Shown: one piece after another, positions 32,991 through 42,917 of the stretch
Numbering within the stretch: position 1 is the stretch's first letter
Layout: every line of letters begins with the position of its first letter
Assembly (NCBI RefSeq): GCF_023573145.1
Contig: NZ_CP097636.1
Location: forward strand, 1,178,001 to 1,242,000
Direction: 5' to 3'
Length of the DNA: 64,000 nt
Source: Aquincola tertiaricarbonis
Lineage (GTDB): Bacteria; Pseudomonadota; Gammaproteobacteria; Burkholderiales; Burkholderiaceae_C
Translations under genes and position numbers: made by a program
Notes under the pieces: model-generated
What the model was told of the DNA's origin: nothing
Databases searched by the model: none
The model's input: only the letters and a program-made list of their open reading frames with translations

Positions 32991-33403
32991 TTAGGCTGGA
33001 AGTCTATCGCCGCCGAATTGATGCAGAAGCGCTCGCCGGTGGGCTCGGGGCCGTCCTCGAACACATGCCCCAGGTGAGAGCCGCAGTTGTTACAGCGCAC
33101 TTCCACCCGCACCATGCCGTGCGAGCGGTCCACCACACGCTCCACCACCTCGCTGTTGATGGGCTGGTAATAGCTCGGCCAGCCGCAGCCGGCGTCGAAC
33201 TTGGTGGTCGAGTCAAACAGCGGCGTGCCGCAGCCGACGCAGTTGTACTGGCCCTTGTCGGTGTGGTCCCAGTACTTGCCGGTGAAGGCCCGCTCGGTGG
33301 CCGCATGGCGCGCCACCTGGTACTGCATCGGGTCCAGCTCGGCACGCCATTGCGCGTCGGTCTTGCGGACCGGGTACTTGGGGTCGTCGTGGTCGTGGCT
33401 CAT
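32987..33403 (-). CDS. msrB: Peptide-methionine (R)-S-oxide reductase MsrB
   Basis: 138 residues from MSHDHDD. It reduces methionine-R-sulfoxide in proteins. The catalytic Cys is in RFCINSAA near residue 126. The structural zinc site is formed by CVGCGTPLF and [10 protein letters not shown]. The [10 protein letters not shown] motif is intact. ATG 33403 fits the family better than an upstream start at 33421. Cytoplasmic: no signal peptide. First gene of msrB-yciB-bolA, with its 5' side next to a strong hairpin. Confidence 0.96.
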   Translation of the reverse strand: MSHDHDDPKYPVRKTDAQWRAELDPMQYQVARHAATERAFTGKYWDHTDKGQYNCVGCGTPLFDSTTKFDAGCGWPSYYQPINSEVVERVVDRSHGMVRVEVRCNNCGSHLGHVFEDGPEPTGERFCINSAAIDFQPK

Positions 33404-33416
33404 GGCCCGGAGTCTA

Positions 33417-33459
33417 GCCACCGCCCGGGGACGGCGGGCGGTGGCACGGGCAAAAGCCC
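33417..33459 (-). terminator. Strong double hairpin between the lipoprotein gene and msrB
   Basis: GCCACCGCCC (33417-33426) and GGGCGGTGGC (33436-33445) form a perfect 10-bp stem. Next to it GGGC-AAAA-GCCC (33448-33459) forms a second small hairpin. They lie just downstream of the lipoprotein stop on the minus strand and upstream of msrB, so termination of the lipoprotein transcript is likely, though there is no long T-run. Confidence 0.6.
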
Positions 33460-33479
33460 TGGATGCAGCCGCCGCGCCC

Positions 33480-35654
33480 TCAGTTGTAACGCGTCATCGT
33501 GTCCTTGCTGCTGCCGTCCAGCATGCGATGGCGCAGCTGGATGCTGCGGCCCGAGATGCCGTCGGCCAACAGCGCCGGGAAGGTTTCCCCGCTGTCGCAG
33601 CCGCTGCCGGTGGGGGCGTTGGCCACCACGGCAGTCGCACCGCGCGGCACCGCCACCGTGCCCTGGTTGACGCTGCGTTCCGCGTCCCAGGTGTACACGC
33701 CGATCGAGCGCACCCGCTCGGCCAGCGGGTCCTGGGTCCAGGCCACGTTGAAGCTGGCCTGTGCGCCGCCAGCCGGCTTGGCGGGATCCAGCATCTCGCG
33801 CGTCGCATCCGTGGTGCGGTTCCATCGCAGCGAGCCGCCGGTGGTGGCGGGCATGACCGCGGTCAGCAAGCCGCGGGTGACGGTGTGGCGGGCGTCCGTC
33901 TCGCCTTCGTAGAACAGCTCGAAGCTGTAACTGGCACCGGCATGCAGGGCGGCGAAGTCCACGTAGTCGGTACTGCCCGGCTCGCGGCCATAGTCGAGCG
34001 GGTGCGCCCACAGCACGTTGCTGTTGTTGCGGTTGCCGGCATTGGGGTTGGGCCGCACCGTGGTGGCCGCCGTGCCCTCGATGCCCAGGCTGCGCTGCAG
34101 CCGGAAGATGCTGCCCGTGTCGTAGGAGGGCACGGCCACCGCGGGGTCGACGATGCCGTCCTTGTTCTGGATGTTGAGCCAGTCCTGGCTGGTGCAGATC
34201 TCGGCCATCGGTGGCGTGTACACCAGCCCGGCGTTGGGCAGTCCGGGGCCCTTGACGCGGGCGGCGCGCAGGCCGCGGCTGCCCGGGCCGCGCATGTTCA
34301 CGTAGACGTTCAGACCGCTCTCGAAACGCGTGGACGACGCGTTGAAGAACGGCGCCGTCCCCGGATTGGGCGCCAGTTGCTCGTTGAGCCGGATGGAGGC
34401 CGTGATGCCCACGTCGACCGGGAACTGGTTACCGTGCAGCCACCAGTCGGTCGGCCGCGTGGTGGTGGCGGTGCCGGGGAACTTTCGGGCCACGGTGAAC
34501 AAGCTGCCGGCCTCGCCGCTGGCATCCACGTAGCGCAGGTTGATCACGGCGGCGTCGCGGTCGGCGGCGCTGGTGTCGTCGACGAATTGCAGCACCTCCG
34601 GCGGCAGGAAGTGGGCGCCGGTCATGCGGTTGCTGGTCATCAGGGCGTAGAAGGCCTGGCCGGCGGTGTAGCCGTTGTGGCGATAGTCGTCGGCCGTGAT
34701 GTCTTCGCAGGCCGGGGCCACGCTCAGCAGCGTCGGGCCGCCGTCGGCCAGCGCCACCGTGGTGTCGGTGGACAGCACCCGCTGCGCCAGGGGCAATGCA
34801 AAGCACTGGGTGAGGGCGTTGCTGGCCCGCTGCAGCGAGGCCGTCAGGTCCAGCGCCGCCAGCACCGGAGCGGCCAGGGTGGGTGCGGCCGTCACGCCGT
34901 CGGCCAGCGCCACGGGGGCGTCCGGGCGGTCCACGGTCGACAAGGTGGTGACGCCGTTGACTGCCGTGATGCGCACCACGTCCAGCAGCAGGTCGGCGGC
35001 GTTGCCGGCCTGTGTGCTGGTGGCTGCTACCAGCGGCGTGGCGAAGGGGTCGTAGCCGGCTGGCATCTGCAGCGCGGTGAGCACCGGTGCCAGCTGCGCC
35101 ACCACGGCCTGGGTGATGGCGGAAAGTCGGGCCGCGTCCAGAAGCGTGGGCGTGGCGACCACCGTCAGCGCGCTGCCGTCGGGCGCCAGCCGGCCGACGA
35201 TGGCGGTGGTGAGCGGCGTGAGGTTGACGACCGCCGCGCCGTTGGTCAGCGGCGGCACGGCCAGCGCGGCCACTTGCGGCCCATGGGCGCCGCTGGGGTC
35301 GGTGGCCACCAGCAGCAGCGGGCCTTGCACCGCGTCCTTGAGGCTGCATTCGTAGGTGCCGGCAGCGGTGGTGGGCGCCAGCGTGCCGGTGCAGGCGGCA
35401 CTGCCCGTGCGGTCGGTGATCGTGAGTTCGGCGCCGGCCAAAGCAGCGCCCACGGCCACGGTGCCTCGCACCATCGGGGGCGTAGGGGCCGCTGGCGCCT
35501 CAGGCGTTGCAGCTTCGTCGTTGCTGCTGCCGCCGCTGCCGCAGCCGGCCACCAGCGCGGTAGCCAGCGCGGTAGCCAGCGCGGTGGCCAGCAGACCGGG
35601 CCAGGACAGGGGGCAAGTGCCAGCCGGGCGGTGCGATGCAGGGTCGTGGCGCAT
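33480..35654 (-). CDS. Large lipoprotein of unknown function
   Basis: 724 residues. The signal peptide ends in the lipobox [10 protein letters not shown] near residue 38, predicting an outer- or inner-membrane lipoprotein. Residues 60-125 look like a small Ig/carboxypeptidase-regulatory-like beta domain ([19 protein letters not shown], then TYECSLKDA), followed by an Ala/Leu/Thr-rich helical part to about residue 270. The C-terminal 400 residues form a large soluble domain with many aromatic and Asn residues that I do not recognise. GAGGAG precedes ATG 35654. A 12-bp tandem repeat lies in the signal-peptide codons. It is followed by hairpins and stands as a single-gene unit. Confidence 0.8.
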   Translation of the reverse strand: MRHDPASHRPAGTCPLSWPGLLATALATALATALVAGCGSGGSSNDEAATPEAPAAPTPPMVRGTVAVGAALAGAELTITDRTGSAACTGTLAPTTAAGTYECSLKDAVQGPLLLVATDPSGAHGPQVAALAVPPLTNGAAVVNLTPLTTAIVGRLAPDGSALTVVATPTLLDAARLSAITQAVVAQLAPVLTALQMPAGYDPFATPLVAATSTQAGNAADLLLDVVRITAVNGVTTLSTVDRPDAPVALADGVTAAPTLAAPVLAALDLTASLQRASNALTQCFALPLAQRVLSTDTTVALADGGPTLLSVAPACEDITADDYRHNGYTAGQAFYALMTSNRMTGAHFLPPEVLQFVDDTSAADRDAAVINLRYVDASGEAGSLFTVARKFPGTATTTRPTDWWLHGNQFPVDVGITASIRLNEQLAPNPGTAPFFNASSTRFESGLNVYVNMRGPGSRGLRAARVKGPGLPNAGLVYTPPMAEICTSQDWLNIQNKDGIVDPAVAVPSYDTGSIFRLQRSLGIEGTAATTVRPNPNAGNRNNSNVLWAHPLDYGREPGSTDYVDFAALHAGASYSFELFYEGETDARHTVTRGLLTAVMPATTGGSLRWNRTTDATREMLDPAKPAGGAQASFNVAWTQDPLAERVRSIGVYTWDAERSVNQGTVAVPRGATAVVANAPTGSGCDSGETFPALLADGISGRSIQLRHRMLDGSSKDTMTRYN
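35551..35586. repeat. Three 12-bp tandem repeats in the lipoprotein signal peptide
   Basis: Units close to GCCAGCGCGGTA occur three times in a row and encode [12 protein letters not shown] in the hydrophobic core of the signal peptide. In-frame gain or loss of units would change the core length without breaking the frame. Confidence 0.75.
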
Positions 35655-35834
35655 GGTGTCTCCTCGGGCATGGATGGAAGCCCGAGCATCTGCAAGGCGC
35701 GGCAGCGGCGCATCGTCTGGCGGAAGGAGACGCGGCGTAGCAGGTTCCTCAGGGTAAACCGCCACCCGGTCGGTACCCCCGGCATTCCTATCATCCGCCC
35801 CAACCCCACGCTCGTTTTCTAGAGAGGAACCACC

Positions 35835-37481
35835 ATGTCCCTGATGGGCCAGATGATGCAGATGCCCTTGCTGATCTCTTCGCTGCTGACGCATGCGGCG
35901 CGGCATTCGGGCGATACCGAGATCGTGTCCAAGCGGGTGGAGGGTGACGTCCACCGCACCAACTGGGCGCAGCTGGCGGTGCGGGCGCGCAAGGTGGCGC
36001 AGGCGCTGGCGCGGCTGGGCTGCCAGCCGGGCGACCGCGTCGGCACCCTGGCCTGGAACGGCTACCGCCACCTGGAGCTGTATTACGGCACCTCCGGCTC
36101 GCAGCTGGTGTGCCACACCATCAACCCGCGCCTGTTCCCCGAGCAGATCGCCTGGATCGTGGGCGATGCCGACGACAAGGTGCTGTGCTTCGAGATCAAC
36201 TTCCTGCCGCTGGTGGAAAAGCTGCTGCCGCACCTGGGCCGTGTGCAGCACTTCGTGCTGATGGCCGGGCGCAGCCACATGCCGGCCAGCAGCCCCATTC
36301 CCAACCTGCTGTGCTATGAAGAGCTGGTGGAGGCCGAGAACGGCGACTACGTGTGGCCGCAGTTCGACGAGAACACCGCCTCCAGCATCTGCTACACCTC
36401 GGGCACCACCGGCAACCCGAAGGGCGCGGTGTACAGCCACCGCTCGTCGCTGCTGCATGCCTTTGGTGCGGCGCTGCCCGATGCGATGGGCTGCTCGGCG
36501 CGCGACGTCATCCTGCCCGTGGTGCCGATGTTCCACGTCAACGCCTGGGGCCTGCCGTATGCCACCGCGCTGGTGGGCTGCAAGGTGGTGTTCCCGGGGC
36601 CGCACCTCGATGGCAAGTCGCTGTTCGAGCTGTTCGAGAACGAGAAGGTGACCTTCAGCGCTGGCGTGCCCACGGTGTGGCTGGGCCTGCTCACCTATGT
36701 CAAGCAGAACAACCTGAAGTTCAGCAGCTTCAAGCGCACGGTGATCGGCGGCTCGGCCTGCCCGCCGGCCATGATCCGCACGCTGGAAGACGACTACGGC
36801 GTGGAGGTGATCCACGCCTGGGGCATGACCGAGATGTCGCCACTGGGCACCCTGTCCAAGCTCAAGAGCAAGCATGAGTCGCTGGACGAGGACAGCAAGC
36901 GCCGCATCCTGGAAAAGCAGGGCAAGGTGATCTATGGCGTCGACATGGAAATCGTCGACGACGACAACAAGCCGCTGCCCTGGGATGGCAAGGCCTCGGG
37001 CAATCTGGTGGTGCGGGGCCATTGGGTGATCGACCGCTACTACCGCAACGACAGGTCGCCGCTGGTGGAGGTGGCGGGCCTGGACGGCCAGTGGTTCCCC
37101 ACCGGCGACGTGGCGGCCATCGACGAAGACGCCTACATGCAGATCACCGACCGCAGCAAGGACGTGATCAAGTCGGGCGGCGAGTGGATCAGCTCGATCG
37201 AGCTGGAGAACATCGCGATGGCCCACCCCGCGGTGCATGAGGCGGCGGTGATCGCCTGCCCGCACCCCAAGTGGGACGAGCGCCCGCTGCTGGTGGTGGT
37301 GAAGAAGCCAGGCGGCGAGCTGACGCGCGAGCAGATGCTGGGTTTCTTCGAAGGCCGCATCGCCAAGTGGCAGATCCCGGACGACGTGGTCTTCGTCGAC
37401 GAGCTGCCGCACACGGCCACCGGCAAGCTGCAAAAGCTCAAGCTGCGCGAGCAGTTCCGCGGCCACCAGCTGCCTGCCTGA
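35835..37481 (+). CDS. Acyl-CoA synthetase (AMP-forming), medium/long-chain type
   Basis: 548 residues of the ANL adenylating superfamily. The ATP-binding P-loop is [16 protein letters not shown] near residues 190-205. Other core motifs are [13 protein letters not shown], the hinge-region Asp of [11 protein letters not shown] followed by [17 protein letters not shown], and the C-terminal Lys in TATGKLQK. Overall it resembles AlkK-type fatty-acid CoA ligases. It activates a carboxylic acid as its CoA ester in the cytosol. It lies upstream of a Liv-type transporter and a beta-oxidation operon, so a fatty or aryl-aliphatic acid is the likely substrate. The chain length cannot be read from sequence. 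Confidence 0.9.
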   Translation: MSLMGQMMQMPLLISSLLTHAARHSGDTEIVSKRVEGDVHRTNWAQLAVRARKVAQALARLGCQPGDRVGTLAWNGYRHLELYYGTSGSQLVCHTINPRLFPEQIAWIVGDADDKVLCFEINFLPLVEKLLPHLGRVQHFVLMAGRSHMPASSPIPNLLCYEELVEAENGDYVWPQFDENTASSICYTSGTTGNPKGAVYSHRSSLLHAFGAALPDAMGCSARDVILPVVPMFHVNAWGLPYATALVGCKVVFPGPHLDGKSLFELFENEKVTFSAGVPTVWLGLLTYVKQNNLKFSSFKRTVIGGSACPPAMIRTLEDDYGVEVIHAWGMTEMSPLGTLSKLKSKHESLDEDSKRRILEKQGKVIYGVDMEIVDDDNKPLPWDGKASGNLVVRGHWVIDRYYRNDRSPLVEVAGLDGQWFPTGDVAAIDEDAYMQITDRSKDVIKSGGEWISSIELENIAMAHPAVHEAAVIACPHPKWDERPLLVVVKKPGGELTREQMLGFFEGRIAKWQIPDDVVFVDELPHTATGKLQKLKLREQFRGHQLPA

Positions 37482-37496
37482 TACCCGCTGCGGGCC

Positions 37497-37518
37497 CCTG
37501 TCGCGGGAGCGACAGGGA
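37497..37518. terminator. Perfect hairpin between the acyl-CoA synthetase and liv genes
   Basis: CCCTGTCGC (37497-37505) and GCGACAGGG (37510-37518) pair over nine bases around a GGGA tetraloop, 16 bases after the ligase stop. No T-run follows, so it may be a partial terminator, an mRNA-stability hairpin or an attenuator separating ligase from transporter expression. The rest of the 128-base gap holds only the livK ribosome site. Confidence 0.55.
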
Positions 37519-37609
37519 ACACCCTCTCACCGCTGGCGATCACTTCCATTAACTTGCCCCGGCCCGCTGACAGCGCAGCGGGCCGTAGGTCAAACAAGGA
37601 GACAAGCGG

Positions 37610-38884
37610 ATGAACATCGGATCGATCAGTGCCTCGCGTCGTGGCTTCACCCTGGGCCTCATGGGGGCCGCGCTTGCGGCGGGCTCGGCGGGCGCCTGGG
37701 CCCAGGCCAAGCCGCTGGCGGGACAGACCGTCAAGATGATGTGGATCGACCCGCTGTCGGGCCTGATGGGCCCGGTGGGCACCAACCAGCTCAAGAGCCT
37801 GCAGTTCTTCGCCGAGAAGTTCAGCGCCACCAACCCGGCCGGCGTGAAGTTCGAGGTCATCGGCATGGACAACAAGCTGAGCCCGACCGAGAGCCTGAAC
37901 CACCTGAAGGCCGCGATCGACCAGGGCATCCGCTACGTGCTGCAGGGCAACGGCTCGTCGGTGGCCATTCCGCTGATCGACGCCATCAACAAGCACAACG
38001 AGCGCAACCCCGGCAAGGAAATCATCTTCCTGAACACCGCCGCGGTGGACCCCGACCTGACCAACAGCAAGTGCAGCTACTGGCACTTCCGCTTCGATGC
38101 CGACACCTCGATGAAGGTCGAGGCGATGACCACTTTCATCAAGGGCCAGGCCGACATCAAGAAGGTGTTCCTGCTCAACCAGAACTACTCGCACGGCCAG
38201 CAGGTGGCGCGCTACGCGAAGGACGCGCTCAAGCGCAAGCGCCCCGACATCGAGATCGTCGGCGAAGACCTGCACCCACTGGCGCAGGTGCGCGACTTTG
38301 CGCCCTACATCGCCAAGATCAAGGCCTCGGGCGCCGACAGCGTGATCACCGGCAACTGGGGCTCCGACCTGTCGCTGCTGGTCAAGGCGGCCACCGAAGG
38401 TGGCTTCAACGGCAAGTTCTACACCTACTACGCCGGCGTCACGGGCACGCCCACGGCGCTGGGCAACAACGGCGCCGGCCGCGTCTACCAGGTCAGCTAC
38501 AACCACTACAACATGGGCGGCCAGATGGACACCTGGATGAAGGAGTTCCAGGCCAAGTACAGCGACGACTTCTACACCGGCTCGATCATCCGCATCTTCG
38601 AGACGCTGGGCGCCGCGATGGCCAAGGCCAAGAGCACCGACCCGGTGAAGGTGGCGCCTGCGCTGGAAGGCCTGAAGCTCACCAGCACCTTCGGTGGTGA
38701 GGTGGAGATGCGCAAGGCCGACCACCAGCTGCAGCAGACGCTGTACATCAGCGTGTGGCAGAAGGCCGATGCCAAGTACCCCTACTCACCCGAGAAAACC
38801 GGCATGACGCTGGCGCCGGTGGCCGAGTTCGCGCCCTACGTGTCCAGCACGCCCACCAGCTGCCAGATGGTGCGGCCGTCCTGA
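37610..38884 (+). CDS. ABC transporter substrate-binding protein, branched-chain amino acid (LivK) type
   Basis: 424 residues. The signal peptide carries a twin-arginine motif SRRGFTL near residues 7-13, followed by a hydrophobic core and a cut after AWAQA near residue 31, so Tat export is likely. The mature part is a type I periplasmic binding protein (Peripla_BP_6): [20 protein letters not shown], then [22 protein letters not shown]. The family binds amino acids, amides, aromatic acids or other organic acids. AAGGAGA precedes ATG 37610. First gene of a complete five-gene transporter operon. Because of its acyl-CoA neighbours I infer a carboxylic acid ligand rather than leucine. Confidence 0.9.
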   Translation: MNIGSISASRRGFTLGLMGAALAAGSAGAWAQAKPLAGQTVKMMWIDPLSGLMGPVGTNQLKSLQFFAEKFSATNPAGVKFEVIGMDNKLSPTESLNHLKAAIDQGIRYVLQGNGSSVAIPLIDAINKHNERNPGKEIIFLNTAAVDPDLTNSKCSYWHFRFDADTSMKVEAMTTFIKGQADIKKVFLLNQNYSHGQQVARYAKDALKRKRPDIEIVGEDLHPLAQVRDFAPYIAKIKASGADSVITGNWGSDLSLLVKAATEGGFNGKFYTYYAGVTGTPTALGNNGAGRVYQVSYNHYNMGGQMDTWMKEFQAKYSDDFYTGSIIRIFETLGAAMAKAKSTDPVKVAPALEGLKLTSTFGGEVEMRKADHQLQQTLYISVWQKADAKYPYSPEKTGMTLAPVAEFAPYVSSTPTSCQMVRPS

Positions 38885-38994
38885 CGGATCGCTGAGCCCC
38901 CTGGGTGCCGGCACCGCCGCCACGCGATGTGGCCGGCGCGGTGTGTGCCGGTTTGTCCTCGACACCGCGCCGCGCGCGCGCCGACACTGCGCCG

Positions 38995-40029
38995 ATGGAA
39001 CTGTTCACGATCTCGATGCTCAACGGGCTGAGCTACGGGCTGCTGCTGTTCATGCTCAGCTCCGGGCTCACCCTCATCTTCAGCATGATGGGCGTGCTGA
39101 ACTTCGCCCATGCCAGCTTCTACATGCTGGGCGCCTACGTGGCGTATTCGATCGCCCGCCTGGTGGGCTTCTGGCCCGGCCTGGTGCTGGCACCGCTGGT
39201 GGTGGGTGTGCTGGGGGCGCTGTTCGAGCGCACCTGCCTGCGCAAGGTGCACAAGTTCGGCCATGTGCCCGAGCTGCTGACCACCTTCGGCCTGTCCTAC
39301 GTCATCCTCGAGCTGGTGCAGCTGATCTGGGGCCGCACGGCGGTGGAGTTCCGGCCGCCGCCTTCGCTGCAGGGGCCGGCCTTCACGCTGGTCAATTCGT
39401 CGGTCGATGGCCTGCAGGTGCTGTGGGGCGCCGCGCCCGACGCCATGTGCCGCGCCACCGACGCTGCCGTGCGTGTGGTGTGCTCGCCGTTCCCGGCCAC
39501 CCGTGGCTTCATGATGGTGGTGGCGCTGGCCATGCTGGTCAGCCTGTGGCTGCTGCTCACTCGCACCCGCGTGGGGCTGGTCATCCAGAGCGCGCTCACC
39601 CACCCGGAGATGGTGGAGGCGCTGGGCCACAACGTGCCGCGAGTCTTCATGCTGGTGTTCGGTGCCGGCGCGGCGCTGGCCGGGCTGGCCGGTGTGATCG
39701 GCGGCAGCACCTTCGTCACCGAGCCGGCGATGGCCGCCACCGTGGGCTCGGTCATCTTCGTGGTGGTGGTGGTGGGCGGCATGGGCTCGCTGGCCGGGGC
39801 TTTCGTCGCCTCGCTGCTGATCGGCGTGATCCAGACCTTCGCGGTGGCCATCGACTACTCGGTGCTCGACCTGGCGCGGCTGGTGGGCTGGCAGCCGGGG
39901 GCGCAGGCGGCCTCGCACTCGCTGTTGCGGCTCACGGTGTCGCAGGTGGCGCCCATCCTGCCGTACCTGTTCCTGGTGCTGATCCTCATCTTCCGGCCCA
40001 AGGGCCTCCTGGGCACGCGGGAGGGGTGA
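38995..40029 (+). CDS. Branched-chain amino acid ABC transporter permease LivH-like
   Basis: 344-residue inner-membrane permease with about eight hydrophobic helices. It starts MELFTISMLNGLSYGLLLFM and has the family segment FSMMGVLNFAHASFYMLGAY near residues 32-51. The cytoplasmic coupling region is TRTRVGLVIQSALTHPEMVEALG, where EAA-loop-like contacts with the ATPases form. A periplasmic loop of about 45 residues near residues 118-165 is longer than in E. coli LivH. It pairs with the next gene, whose start overlaps its stop by one base. Confidence 0.9.
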   Translation: MELFTISMLNGLSYGLLLFMLSSGLTLIFSMMGVLNFAHASFYMLGAYVAYSIARLVGFWPGLVLAPLVVGVLGALFERTCLRKVHKFGHVPELLTTFGLSYVILELVQLIWGRTAVEFRPPPSLQGPAFTLVNSSVDGLQVLWGAAPDAMCRATDAAVRVVCSPFPATRGFMMVVALAMLVSLWLLLTRTRVGLVIQSALTHPEMVEALGHNVPRVFMLVFGAGAALAGLAGVIGGSTFVTEPAMAATVGSVIFVVVVVGGMGSLAGAFVASLLIGVIQTFAVAIDYSVLDLARLVGWQPGAQAASHSLLRLTVSQVAPILPYLFLVLILIFRPKGLLGTREG

Positions 40030-41324
40030 TGGGCCAGCGTCAATTCCATTTCCGGCCGCTCAACGTCGGCCGCTGGTTCGTGTGGGGCGCCTTCGCGTTG
40101 CTGCTGTTGCTGGCGCCCAAGCTGTTTTCCAGCAGCCTGGCCGTCACCATCCTGTCGCAGATCGGCATCGCGGTGGTGGCCTGCCTCTCGTACAACATGC
40201 TGCTGGGGCAGGGCGGCATGCTCAGCTTCGGGCATGCGGTGTACACCGGGCTGGGCGCCTACGTGGCCATCCATGCGCTCAATGCCATCTCGGGCGGCAG
40301 CCTGCCCATCCCGGTGAGCCTGCTGCCGCTGGTGGGCGGGCTGGCCGGCATGTTCTTCGCCGTGCTGCTGGGCTATGTCACCACCCGCAAGTCGGGCACA
40401 CCGTTCGCGATGATCACGCTGGGCCTGGCCGAGCTGGTGTTCGCGATGAGCCTGATGGTGCCCGAGTTCTTCGGTGGCGAAGCCGGCGTGGCCGGCAACC
40501 GGGTGGTGGGCAAGCCGGTGTGGGGCATCAGCTTCGGGCCACAGATCCAGGTGTACTACCTGCTGGCCTTCTACACCTTCGTGTGCACGGCACTGATGTT
40601 CGCCTTCACCCACACGCCGCTGGGCCGCATGCTCAATGCGGTGCGCGACAACGCCGAGCGTGTGGCCTTCATCGGCTACAACCCGCAGCGCGTGCGCTAC
40701 ACCGCCTTCATCATCGCGGGCTTCTTCGCGGGGGTGTCGGGCGGCATGTATGCGCTGAACTTCGAGATCGCCACCGCCGAGGTGGTGGGCGCGGCCCGCT
40801 CGGGTGCCTATCTGCTGTTCACCTTCCTGGGCGGCGCCACCTTCTTCTTCGGGCCCATCATCGGCGCGGTGCTGATGGTGCTGGCCACGGTGCTGCTGTC
40901 TGAGTTCACCAAGGCCTGGCTGCTGTACCTGGGCCTGGTGTTCCTCTTCATGGTGATGTATGCGCCGGGCGGCATTGCCAGCCTGCTGATGATGAACCTG
41001 CGCGTGGCGGCCTTCGGCCACCTGCGCAATCTGTGGACGGCCTACCTGGCCCTGGGCGGCACCGGGCTGGTGGTGCTGGCGGGGGCGGGCGCCATCGTCG
41101 AGATGATCTACCACCTGCAGCTGGACGCGGCCCTGGGGCCCACCGTCAAGTACCTGGGCGCCACGCTCAACATCGAGCGCTTCGACACCTGGTTCGGCGC
41201 GGTGTTCGTGATGCTGGTGGGCCTGGCGCTGTTCGAGCTGAGCCGAAGGCAGTTCAACCACCAATGGGCCGAGGTGCAGACCGACATCGAACGCACGCTG
41301 CGCCGCCGGGAGGATGCCCTGTGA
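40029..41324 (+). CDS. Branched-chain amino acid ABC transporter permease LivM-like
   Basis: 431 residues, about ten hydrophobic helices. Conserved LivM parts are LSYNMLLGQGGMLSFGHAVYTGLGAY (given in part as MLLGQGGMLSFGHAVYTG) and TPLGRMLNAVRDNAERVAFIGYNP. After the usual permease core there is an extra C-terminal region of about 110 residues with two more hydrophobic stretches and a charged tail (TDIERTLRRREDAL). Start ATG 40029 is in a TGATG overlap with livH; the stop overlaps livG as GTGA. Co-translated with its partners. Confidence 0.9.
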   Translation: MGQRQFHFRPLNVGRWFVWGAFALLLLLAPKLFSSSLAVTILSQIGIAVVACLSYNMLLGQGGMLSFGHAVYTGLGAYVAIHALNAISGGSLPIPVSLLPLVGGLAGMFFAVLLGYVTTRKSGTPFAMITLGLAELVFAMSLMVPEFFGGEAGVAGNRVVGKPVWGISFGPQIQVYYLLAFYTFVCTALMFAFTHTPLGRMLNAVRDNAERVAFIGYNPQRVRYTAFIIAGFFAGVSGGMYALNFEIATAEVVGAARSGAYLLFTFLGGATFFFGPIIGAVLMVLATVLLSEFTKAWLLYLGLVFLFMVMYAPGGIASLLMMNLRVAAFGHLRNLWTAYLALGGTGLVVLAGAGAIVEMIYHLQLDAALGPTVKYLGATLNIERFDTWFGAVFVMLVGLALFELSRRQFNHQWAEVQTDIERTLRRREDAL

Positions 41325-42115
41325 GCGGCGCTGTCAATACCCCGGCGCTGGAGCTGGTGGACCTGCACAAGTCCTTCGGCAAGACGGCCATCATCCGCGG
41401 TGCCAGCCTGGCGGTGCAGTCCGGTGAGCGCGTGGCCATCATCGGTCCCAACGGCGCCGGCAAGAGCACCTTGTTCAACCTGATCAGCGGGCGCTTCGGC
41501 GCCAGCAGCGGGCAGATCCTGCTGCATGGCCAGCGCATCGACGGGCTGGAGCCCTTCGAGATCAACCGCCGCGGCCTGGCCCGCAGCTTCCAGGTGAGCA
41601 ACCTGTTCAACCGCCTGAGCGTGTTCGAAAATCTGCGCTGTGCGGTGCTGTGGTCGCAGGGCCACCGCTACGCCTTCTGGAAGGCGCTGAGCCGGCTGCG
41701 TGATGCCAACGACCGCGCCGAGCAGCTGATGCACATGATCCGCCTGCACAAGAAGCGCGACACGCTGGCGATGAACCTGACCTATGCCGAGCAGCGCGCG
41801 CTGGAGATCGGCATCACCATCGCCGGCGGTGCCGACGTGGTGCTGCTGGACGAACCGACGGCCGGCATGAGCAAGAGCGAAACCAAGCGCTTCATCGAGC
41901 TGATCCGCGAGGTGACGGTGGGCAAGACGCTGCTGACGGTGGAGCACGACATGGGCGTGGTGTTCGGCCTGGCCGACAAGATCGCGGTGCTGGTTTATGG
42001 CGAGGTGATCGCCTTCGACACGCCCGATGCGGTGCGGGCCAATGCCCGCGTGCAGGAGGCCTACCTCGGCTCGGTGCTGGCCGAGACGCAGGCCGCGGAG
42101 GCGCGCGCATGCTGA
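41321..42115 (+). CDS. Branched-chain amino acid ABC transporter ATP-binding protein LivG-like
   Basis: 264 residues starting from a GTG that overlaps the livM stop. Walker A is GPNGAGKST near residues 42-50; the Q-loop region is GLARSFQVSNLFNRLSVFENL; Walker B is VVLLDEPTAGMS; the switch His is in VEHDMGVVFGLAD. The signature is NLTYAEQRALEIG, which lacks the LSGGQ form but fits the LSY-Q pattern of LivG proteins. It energises the transporter together with the next gene and overlaps it by 7 bases. Confidence 0.9.
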   Translation: MSGAVNTPALELVDLHKSFGKTAIIRGASLAVQSGERVAIIGPNGAGKSTLFNLISGRFGASSGQILLHGQRIDGLEPFEINRRGLARSFQVSNLFNRLSVFENLRCAVLWSQGHRYAFWKALSRLRDANDRAEQLMHMIRLHKKRDTLAMNLTYAEQRALEIGITIAGGADVVLLDEPTAGMSKSETKRFIELIREVTVGKTLLTVEHDMGVVFGLADKIAVLVYGEVIAFDTPDAVRANARVQEAYLGSVLAETQAAEARAC

Positions 42116-42810
42116 AGCTGACCGACCTGCATGCCTTCTACGGCAAGAGCCATGTGCTGCACGGCGTGAACTTCACGGTGCAGCCGGGCGAGATCGTCAG
42201 CCTGCTGGGCCGCAACGGTTCGGGCCGCTCGACCACCGTCAAGGCCATCATGGGCCTGGTGGATGCCACCGGCAGCATCGCCTGGCGCGACCAGGAAATG
42301 ATCGGCAAGAAGGCCTTCGAGATCGCGCACCTGGGCATCGGCTACGTGCCCGAGAACCGCGACATCTTTCCCAAGCTCACGGTGCACCAGAACCTGATGC
42401 TGGGGCAGAAGCGCACGGGTCGCGGCCAACGGCCGCGCTGGGGCTTCGACGACATGTACACCATGTTCCCGCGGCTGAAGGAGCGCCAGCACACCGAGGC
42501 CGGCGTGCTGTCGGGCGGCGAGCAGCAGATGCTGACGTTGTGCCGCACGCTGATGGGCGACCCCGACCTGATCATGATCGACGAGCCCACCGAAGGCCTG
42601 GCGCCCAAGATCGTGGAACTGGTGGCCGAGTACCTGCGCGAGCTCAAGCGCCGCGGCGTGGCGGTGCTGCTGGTCGAGCAGAAGCTGACCATCGCGCTGG
42701 AGGTGTCCGAGCGCTGCTTCGTGATGGGCCACGGGCAGATCGTGTTCGAAGGCACGCCCGCAGCATTACGAGCGGACGCATACATCCGCAAAGAGTGGCT
42801 GGAAGTCTGA
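42109..42810 (+). CDS. Branched-chain amino acid ABC transporter ATP-binding protein LivF-like, with Walker A Lys replaced by Arg
   Basis: 233 residues. The Walker A region reads GRNGSGRST (34-42): the lysine that contacts the ATP phosphates is Arg40 (codon CGC). The other motifs look intact: signature VLSGGEQQMLTL, Walker B LIMIDEPTEGLAP, switch region LLVEQKLTIAL, with Gln where classical switch His would be, as is common in LivF. It therefore may be a low-activity or regulatory ATPase paired with an intact LivG. Last gene of the transporter operon, followed by a good terminator. Confidence 0.88.
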   Translation: MLKLTDLHAFYGKSHVLHGVNFTVQPGEIVSLLGRNGSGRSTTVKAIMGLVDATGSIAWRDQEMIGKKAFEIAHLGIGYVPENRDIFPKLTVHQNLMLGQKRTGRGQRPRWGFDDMYTMFPRLKERQHTEAGVLSGGEQQMLTLCRTLMGDPDLIMIDEPTEGLAPKIVELVAEYLRELKRRGVAVLLVEQKLTIALEVSERCFVMGHGQIVFEGTPAALRADAYIRKEWLEV

Positions 42811-42851
42811 CCCTGAGCATCCGGCCCCGCGGGTAATCCCGGGTGCATCCG

Positions 42852-42884
42852 CCTGTCCCTTGTCGCGGCAGGGACAGGCTTTTT
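42852..42884 (+). terminator. Rho-independent terminator after the liv operon
   Basis: CCTGTCCCT (42852-42860) pairs with AGGGACAGG (42870-42878) around a 9-base loop and is followed by CTTTTT. This is the clearest intrinsic terminator in the window. It separates the transporter operon from the beta-oxidation operon, which should therefore have its own promoter. Confidence 0.9.
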
Positions 42885-42905
42885 GCTGCACCGCTTCCTA
42901 GAATC

Positions 42906-42917
42906 GAACGATCGTTC
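42906..42917. promoter_or_regulatory. TetR-type palindromic operator upstream of the beta-oxidation operon
   Basis: GAACGATCGTTC is a perfect 12-base palindrome 29 bases before the fadB-like start codon. A -10-like TAGAAT lies at 42899-42904, so a repressor here would block the start site. The sequence is like operators of TetR-family regulators of fatty-acid or acyl-CoA breakdown in proteobacteria (from memory; FadP in betaproteobacteria is one candidate). No regulator gene is next to it. Confidence 0.68.

Noticed and set aside
33201..35822. Long plus-strand open frame opposite the large lipoprotein gene
   Set aside because: Antisense shadow; no ribosome site, no recognisable domain, while the minus-strand reading has a signal peptide, lipobox and a good ribosome site.
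41321..42115. LivG signature NLTYAEQRALEIG as a defective ABC signature
   Set aside because: LivG-family proteins commonly have LSY/LTY-Q forms in place of LSGGQ, so this is normal variation.
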